This document shows positions 59,971-64,000 of a stretch of 64,000 nucleotides of DNA, in pieces. The position numbers were made by a program, and so were the translations under genes. The stretch covers positions 230,566 to 294,565 of the forward strand of contig NZ_KI912269.1 in NCBI RefSeq assembly GCF_000242615.2, in the 5' to 3' direction. The DNA comes from Holophaga foetida DSM 6591 (lineage in GTDB: Bacteria; Acidobacteriota; Holophagae; Holophagales; Holophagaceae). How positions within the stretch are numbered: position 1 is the stretch's first letter; the number at the start of each line of letters is the position of its first letter. The notes beneath the pieces are model-generated. The model was given only the letters and a program-made list of their open reading frames with translations. It did not search any database and was not told where the DNA came from.

Positions 59971-61481
59971 GCCAGCGCAGATTCACCCCCCTCCGCAACG
60001 GCCAGGCCATGCCCCTGGCTAGGCTGGAGGAGCTCGATATCGATGCCTTCCGGGACGAGATCCTCCAGTCCGTCAAGGAAGGCCAGCGCCTGGCCTGCCT
60101 CTGTGCGACTCCCGATCTGCGGGTATTCGCCGTTCTTGCGGAGGACCAGGGGGACCGGCTGTGGGTCGGCCAGACCCGCCTTCAAGAGCCCTGCTTCCCC
60201 TCCATCACTCCGCAGTGTCCCCAGGCCCACCTCTTCGAACGGGAGATGGCCGAGCAGTTCGGCATCGTGCCAGCGGGCCATCCCTGGCTGAAACCGGTGC
60301 GCTACCACCGCTCCTGGGGCACCCGGGACGCCTGGGGACGGACCGAAGCCCCGGTGCCGGGCGTGACGGACTTCTTCCAGGTGGGAGGGGATGAGGTCCA
60401 CGAGGTATCCGTCGGACCTGTCCACGCCGGGGTGATCGAACCCGGCCACTTCCGATTCCAGTGCCACGGCGAGACCGTCTTCCACCTGGAGATCGCCCTG
60501 GGCTACCAGCATCGGGGCATCGAGAGAGCCCTCATCGGGGGGCCCCATCCCCTCAGCCTGAAGCATGCCGAAACGGCCTCCGGCGACTCGACCATCGCCC
60601 ACGCCTGGGCCTACTGCCGCAACCTTGAAGGACTGGCGGGTGTGACGGTGCCCCCCCGTTCAGAGTGGGTCCGGGGTGTGGCCCTGGAACTGGAACGGGC
60701 CGCCAACCACACCGGGGATCTGGGGGCCATGGCGGGGGATGTGGGCTTTCTGCCGACCTCTTCCTACTGCGGGCGCATCCGGGGGGACTGGTTGAACCTC
60801 AGCGCCGCGGTCTGCGGGAGCCGACTTGGCAGGGACTGGCTGAAGCCCGGGGGGCTGAGGCAGGATCTGGAGCCGGAACTGGCCCGGGAGCTGTCTCCCA
60901 GGCTCGCCCAGGCCTGGTATGACACGAACGACGCCCTGGAACTCCTCTGGGGGGCATCCTCGGTCCTCAACCGCTTCGAGGCAGCCGGGCTCCTGGACCC
61001 GGAGCAGGCCCGGGATATTGGTCTGGTGGGAGTTGCCGCCAGGGCATGCGGCATCCGCCGGGATTCGCGTGTGGACCACCCTTTCGGCCCCTACGGCGAA
61101 CACCCTGTCACCATCAGCCTGGCCGAAAGGGGCCGCGTCCTGTCCAGGGGCTGGGTCCGCTGGAAGGAGCTCCAGGAAAGCCGCCGCTTCCTCGCAGAGG
61201 CCCTGGATGCCCTGGCGGACCTTCCGGTCGACGCCAAGCCAGCCCCCCTTCCCGCGCTGATGCCGGATGCCCTCTGCATCTCCCTGGTGGAAGGCTGGCG
61301 GGGCGAGGTGCTGCATCTTGCGATCACCGATGGGAAGGGGTGTTTCGCCCGGTACAAGATCGTCGACCCATCCTTCCACAACTGGTTCGGACTGGCGCTG
61401 GCGTTGCGGGGGGAGCAGATCTCCGACTTCCCCCTCATCAACAAGAGTTTCAATCTCTCCTACTGCGGACACGATCTTTGA
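59967..61481 (+). CDS. Large subunit lacking the NiFe ligands (Ehr-like)
   Basis: Predicted 504 aa. The N-terminal ~130 residues are NuoC-like (LFEREMAEQFGIVPAGHPWL); the rest is a NuoD/HycE-like large subunit (LEIALGYQHRGIERALIGG). At the place of the nickel-binding CGIC motif it has SGDS (Ser205, Ser208 in TASGDSTIAHAWAY), and at the C-terminal DPCxxC site it has NLSYCG (496-501). Both pairs of cysteine ligands are thus missing or broken, so a NiFe site cannot form in the normal way. It matches the energy-converting hydrogenase-related (Ehr) class rather than a hydrogenase. The substrate is unknown. Confidence 0.88.
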   Translation: MSQRRFTPLRNGQAMPLARLEELDIDAFRDEILQSVKEGQRLACLCATPDLRVFAVLAEDQGDRLWVGQTRLQEPCFPSITPQCPQAHLFEREMAEQFGIVPAGHPWLKPVRYHRSWGTRDAWGRTEAPVPGVTDFFQVGGDEVHEVSVGPVHAGVIEPGHFRFQCHGETVFHLEIALGYQHRGIERALIGGPHPLSLKHAETASGDSTIAHAWAYCRNLEGLAGVTVPPRSEWVRGVALELERAANHTGDLGAMAGDVGFLPTSSYCGRIRGDWLNLSAAVCGSRLGRDWLKPGGLRQDLEPELARELSPRLAQAWYDTNDALELLWGASSVLNRFEAAGLLDPEQARDIGLVGVAARACGIRRDSRVDHPFGPYGEHPVTISLAERGRVLSRGWVRWKELQESRRFLAEALDALADLPVDAKPAPLPALMPDALCISLVEGWRGEVLHLAITDGKGCFARYKIVDPSFHNWFGLALALRGEQISDFPLINKSFNLSYCGHDL

Positions 61482-61488
61482 GGCGTCC

Positions 61489-62253
61489 ATGATCCAGATA
61501 ATGCTGTCCCGTTGGCGTCAAGGACACCGCACCCTTCCCTACCCCAAGGAGCTGCCGCCCCTGCCCCCGCGGCTCCGGGGACTGCCCCGTGTCGGGAAGG
61601 GTGCCTGCCCGCCGGATTGCCGCGGCTGCGCCGAGGCCTGCCCCACCCAGGCCATCGAAGCAGGGCCAGAGGGTCCCCGCTTCGACCTCGGACGCTGCCT
61701 CTTCTGCCTCGACTGCACCGGAATCTGCCCCAAGGGGGCCCTTCATTTCAGTCCGGATCACCGCCTGGCCACGCGGACACGGGAGGATCTCCTCCTGAAG
61801 GGCGACGAAGAGCTTCGCCATGCGGAGGCGCTGGAGGGCGAGCCGTTGAGCATCTTCCGGGACTCCCTCAAGCTGCGGGTCGTCAGCGCCGGGGGCTGCA
61901 ACGGCTGCGAGGTCGATACGAACGTGCTGGGCACCCTGGCCTGGGACCTGGGCCGCTTCGGGATCCAGTTCGTCGCATCCCCCCGCCACGCCGATGGCAT
62001 GCTCCTGTGCGGCCCCGTCACGGCCAACATGGAGCTGGCCGTCCGGAAGACCTACGATGCGATCCCCGATCCCAAGCTCGTCATCGCGATAGGCGCTTGC
62101 GCCATCAGCGGAGGCCCCTATCGCCACCAGGAAGAGCAGCTCGGAGGGACCTCCAGCGTCGTGCCCGTGGATCTCTTCGTCCCCGGCTGCCCACCGCACC
62201 CCCTGACGATCCTGGACGGACTGCTGAGGCTGCAGGACAAAGTGAGGGATTAG
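61489..62253 (+). CDS. Ferredoxin-NuoB fused small subunit
   Basis: Predicted 254 aa. The N-terminal half carries two [4Fe-4S] motifs (Cys40, 44, 47, 51; Cys70, 73, 76, 80; CLFCLDCTGICP), as in HyfH. The C-terminal half is a NuoB/HyfI-like subunit whose four proximal-cluster cysteines are all kept: Cys137 and Cys140 (GGCNGCEVDT), Cys204 (IGACAISGG) and Cys234 (VPGCPPHP). In most group 4 systems these are separate proteins. It therefore forms a continuous electron chain leading to the altered large subunit. The gene closes the operon. Confidence 0.92.
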   Translation: MIQIMLSRWRQGHRTLPYPKELPPLPPRLRGLPRVGKGACPPDCRGCAEACPTQAIEAGPEGPRFDLGRCLFCLDCTGICPKGALHFSPDHRLATRTREDLLLKGDEELRHAEALEGEPLSIFRDSLKLRVVSAGGCNGCEVDTNVLGTLAWDLGRFGIQFVASPRHADGMLLCGPVTANMELAVRKTYDAIPDPKLVIAIGACAISGGPYRHQEEQLGGTSSVVPVDLFVPGCPPHPLTILDGLLRLQDKVRD

Positions 62254-62260
62254 AGAATGC

Positions 62261-62332
62261 TCACGCGGAGGCGCGAAGACGCGGAGGAAAAGCGAGATTG
62301 CTTTTCCTCCGCGTCTTCGTGTCTCCGCGTGA
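62261..62332. repeat. Long inverted repeat, family copy 3
   Basis: The arms 62261-62293 and 62300-62332 match over 33 bases with two mismatches around a 6-base loop (GAGATT). They begin TCACGCGGAG and end CTCCGCGTGA. This is the tightest copy of the element also seen at 8050-8154 and 15469-15559. It starts 7 bases after the operon's last stop and could end transcription for both convergent genes. Confidence 0.9.
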
Positions 62333-62356
62333 GATCTGCCTTGTCCGTTGAAGCGC

Positions 62357-63346
62357 CTACAGGCTCTTCAGCGCCGCCAACTCCTGAGCCGTGAGGAAGC
62401 GCCATGCGCCGGGCTTGAGATAGGGGTCGTCCAGGGGGCCGAACTGCACCCGGCGCAGCTTGGAGACGGGGTGCCCCACGGCGGCGAACATCTTGCGGAT
62501 CTGCTGATTCTTGCCTTCGATGAGGGTCACCTTCATCCAGGGGTTTTCCGCCTTCTCGTGCAGCTCGATGCCGCAGGGCTTGAGGCGGCGGCCATCCAGC
62601 CGGAAGCCTCCCCGCAGCTCGTCCAGGGTCTCGGGACGGGGATTCCGATGGATCTTCACGAGGTAGACCTTGGGGATGTGGTAGTCCGGCGAGGTCAGGC
62701 GCTGGGCCAACTCACCGTCATTGGTCATGAGCAGCAGGCCTTCCGAATTGAAATCCAGACGCCCCACGGGGTAGATCCTGGCCGAAATGCCGCTGAGCAG
62801 GGCCATCACCGTGGGCCGCCCCTGATCATCTTTGACGGTGGTCACATAGCCCTTGGGCTTGTTCACGAGGATGTAGACCGGCTGTTCCTTCTGGATGGGC
62901 TTGAAGTCCACGGTGATCTCGTCCCGGTAGGGATCGGCCTTGGCCCCCAGTTCGGTGATGGTGACGCCGTTCACCTGGACGTGGCCCTCCAGGATCAGTT
63001 CCTCGCAGGCGCGGCGGCTGGCCACCCCGGCGTGGGCCAGGATCTTCTGGAGGCGGTCGCCGTCCGAGGCTTTGGACATCGGCCGCTTTTTCGCAGGCAG
63101 GGGGCTGGAGGTCCGCACGGTCTTGGGAGAAGCCCCCTTGCTCCGGGTGACCCGATCCGGCCTGGGGGCAGCAGCTCCCTCACGCCGGGGAAAACGCTCT
63201 GGCCTGGAGGCAGCGCCTTCCGTCCGGGGGGCGCGAACCGGCCGGGGAGCGGTGGATCCCTCGCCCCTGGGGGCGGGAGCAGGCCTGGATGAGGTGGCTC
63301 CGACGCGACGCTTCGGACTGGATTTCGAGGTACGTTCCTGGGCCAT
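62357..63346 (-). CDS. RluB/RsuA-type pseudouridine synthase
   Basis: Predicted 329 aa. After an 85-residue N-terminal extension of Arg/Pro-rich low-complexity sequence, an S4 RNA-binding domain (DRLQKILAHAGVASRRACEELI) and the RluB/RsuA catalytic domain follow, with catalytic Asp in YPVGRLDFNSEGLLLMTND and the terminal NQQIRKMFAAVGHPVSKLRRV. It turns uridine into pseudouridine in rRNA, most likely 23S (RluB), but RluE/RsuA/RluF cannot be excluded. The basic tail likely aids RNA binding. Confidence 0.92.
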   Translation of the reverse strand: MAQERTSKSSPKRRVGATSSRPAPAPRGEGSTAPRPVRAPRTEGAASRPERFPRREGAAAPRPDRVTRSKGASPKTVRTSSPLPAKKRPMSKASDGDRLQKILAHAGVASRRACEELILEGHVQVNGVTITELGAKADPYRDEITVDFKPIQKEQPVYILVNKPKGYVTTVKDDQGRPTVMALLSGISARIYPVGRLDFNSEGLLLMTNDGELAQRLTSPDYHIPKVYLVKIHRNPRPETLDELRGGFRLDGRRLKPCGIELHEKAENPWMKVTLIEGKNQQIRKMFAAVGHPVSKLRRVQFGPLDDPYLKPGAWRFLTAQELAALKSL

Positions 63347-63434
63347 GGCCTGCTCCTTGTGGCGTCTCCCGACGCGAAAAATTTATTCTCTCACAGACCC
63401 CATTCAAGGTGTTCCATTTGTGTAAAAGTCGGGC

Positions 63435-63440
63435 TACAAT
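63435..63440 (+). promoter_or_regulatory. -10-like box upstream of ppdK
   Basis: TACAAT at 63435-63440 is spaced 17 bases from TTCCAT (63412-63417), about 100 bases before the ppdK start. It is a second, weaker candidate promoter. Confidence 0.3.
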
Positions 63441-63489
63441 CCCCAGCCAACAGAACCTCTTATGCGTAGATAAGCTGCGGCTGGCGTAG

Positions 63490-63518
63490 TTCCGGCCGCG
63501 TGACGCTTGTGCTATAAA
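63490..63518 (+). promoter_or_regulatory. ppdK promoter candidate
   Basis: TATAAA (63513-63518) with TTCCGG (63490-63495) 17 bases upstream lies 20 bases before the ppdK ATG. The spacing and the TTCCGG hexamer are the same as at the metG promoter (6011-6039). Confidence 0.4.
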
Positions 63519-63538
63519 GCATGTTGCGAGGACTTCAC

Positions 63539-64000
63539 ATGACCATGACCAAGTATGTCTACTCCTTTGGCGGCAACCGCAACGAGGGCAGTGCCTCGAT
63601 GCGCAACACCCTAGGAGGCAAGGGTTGCAACCTTGCCGAGATGGCCGGGCTGAATATTCCTGTTCCCCCGGGCTTCACGGTGATCACCGACGTATGCACC
63701 CTCTACTACCAGGAGGGGAAAAAGCTTTCCTCCGAGGTCGTGGCGCAGGTGAAGGAGGCTCTCATATGGCTGGAGGGCGTCCGGGGCAAGAAGCTGGGCG
63801 ACGCCGCCAACCCACTGCTGGTTTCCGTGCGCTCCGGTGCGCGGGTGTCCATGCCCGGCATGATGGACACGGTGTTGAACCTGGGCCTCAATGACCAGAC
63901 CGTTGAGGGCTTGGCCAAGGCCAGCAACAACCCCCGCTTCGCCTGGGACAGTTACCGCCGCTTCATCATGATGTATTCCGACGTGGTGCTGGATGTCCAT
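63539..64000 (+). CDS. ppdK: Pyruvate phosphate dikinase, N-terminal part
   Basis: Partial: 154 codons, running off the window end. The opening YVYSFGGNRNEGSASMRNTLGGKGCNLAEM and SLVSVRSGARVSMPGMMDTVLNLGLND-type stretch are diagnostic of PPDK's ATP-grasp domain, which makes phosphoenolpyruvate from pyruvate, ATP and phosphate. Here the arginine-rich loop (SVRSGARVSMPGMMDTVLN) is intact. It complements the pyruvate kinase at 32583. GAGGA lies before the ATG at 63539; a second ATG two codons on is also possible. Confidence 0.95.
   Translation, partial: MTMTKYVYSFGGNRNEGSASMRNTLGGKGCNLAEMAGLNIPVPPGFTVITDVCTLYYQEGKKLSSEVVAQVKEALIWLEGVRGKKLGDAANPLLVSVRSGARVSMPGMMDTVLNLGLNDQTVEGLAKASNNPRFAWDSYRRFIMMYSDVVLDVH

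Noticed and set aside
59967..61481. Calling the operon an active [NiFe] hydrogenase (Hyf/Hyc) or formate hydrogenlyase
   Set aside because: The large subunit lacks both cysteine pairs for nickel (SGDS and NLSYCG), and there is no formate dehydrogenase or hydrogenase maturation gene in the window.

Overview
The window is GC-rich, gene-dense bacterial chromosome with no phage, transposase, CRISPR or rRNA. Gene content points to a Gram-negative, fermentative or anaerobically respiring heterotroph: redox repressor Rex beside a fused AdhE, TonB/TolR-type genes, lytic transglycosylase and L,D-transpeptidase, pyruvate kinase with pyruvate phosphate dikinase, bacillithiol genes, and a membrane complex related to energy-converting hydrogenase. 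I infer an Acidobacteriota of the Holophaga/Geothrix type. This is an inference from gene content only; no marker gene search could be run.

Layout. 0.4-2 kb: minus-strand ECF-like sigma factor and a membrane anti-sigma-like protein. 2-5.4 kb: rex-adhE. 5.4-11.3 kb: bacteriohemerythrin, metG, an EamA permease, an SRPBCC-like protein with exonuclease III, and an AraC regulator. 11.4-20.7 kb: a catabolic-looking region with two paralogous MFS carriers, an EthD-like protein, a LysR regulator, a GlcD/GlcF-type 2-hydroxyacid dehydrogenase and an AEC permease. A shared palindrome upstream of three of these genes suggests one regulon. 20.9-28.2 kb: murB, purD, a PilT-type ATPase, an iron alcohol dehydrogenase, an ABC-F protein and tRNA-Ala(GGC). 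28.2-35.5 kb: gcvT-gcvH-lytic transglycosylase, pyk-small membrane protein-sfsA, a Fis-like protein and gap. 35.5-41.2 kb: a HEAT-repeat protein, a YihY-cyclic-nucleotide-domain fusion, and bshC-bshB1. 41.2-52.5 kb: an AprBA-like flavoprotein/ferredoxin pair, a diguanylate cyclase, gatA, PhnA-like, a methyltransferase with an L,D-transpeptidase, an RlmI-like methyltransferase, a universal stress protein and an MBL-tolR-tonB operon. 53.1-62.3 kb: a seven-gene operon for a complex-I/group-4-hydrogenase-like membrane complex. 62.3-64 kb: an RluB-type pseudouridine synthase and the start of ppdK.

The most interesting system is the seven-gene operon. Its order and subunits look like Hyf/Hyc hydrogenase, but the large subunit has lost the nickel-binding cysteines: the usual CGIC is SGDS and the C-terminal DPCxxC is NLSYCG. 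The cysteines for the proximal Fe-S cluster in the NuoB-like subunit, and two ferredoxin clusters fused to it, are intact. It is therefore probably not a hydrogenase but a member of the hydrogenase-related (Ehr) class, with three antiporter-like subunits, two of them tandem paralogs, and an unknown electron acceptor or donor.

Other structure worth noting: three copies of a long intergenic inverted repeat built on CACGCGGAG...CTCCGCGTG units, widespread ATGA start/stop overlaps, and a 53-codon membrane protein gene hidden between pyk and sfsA.
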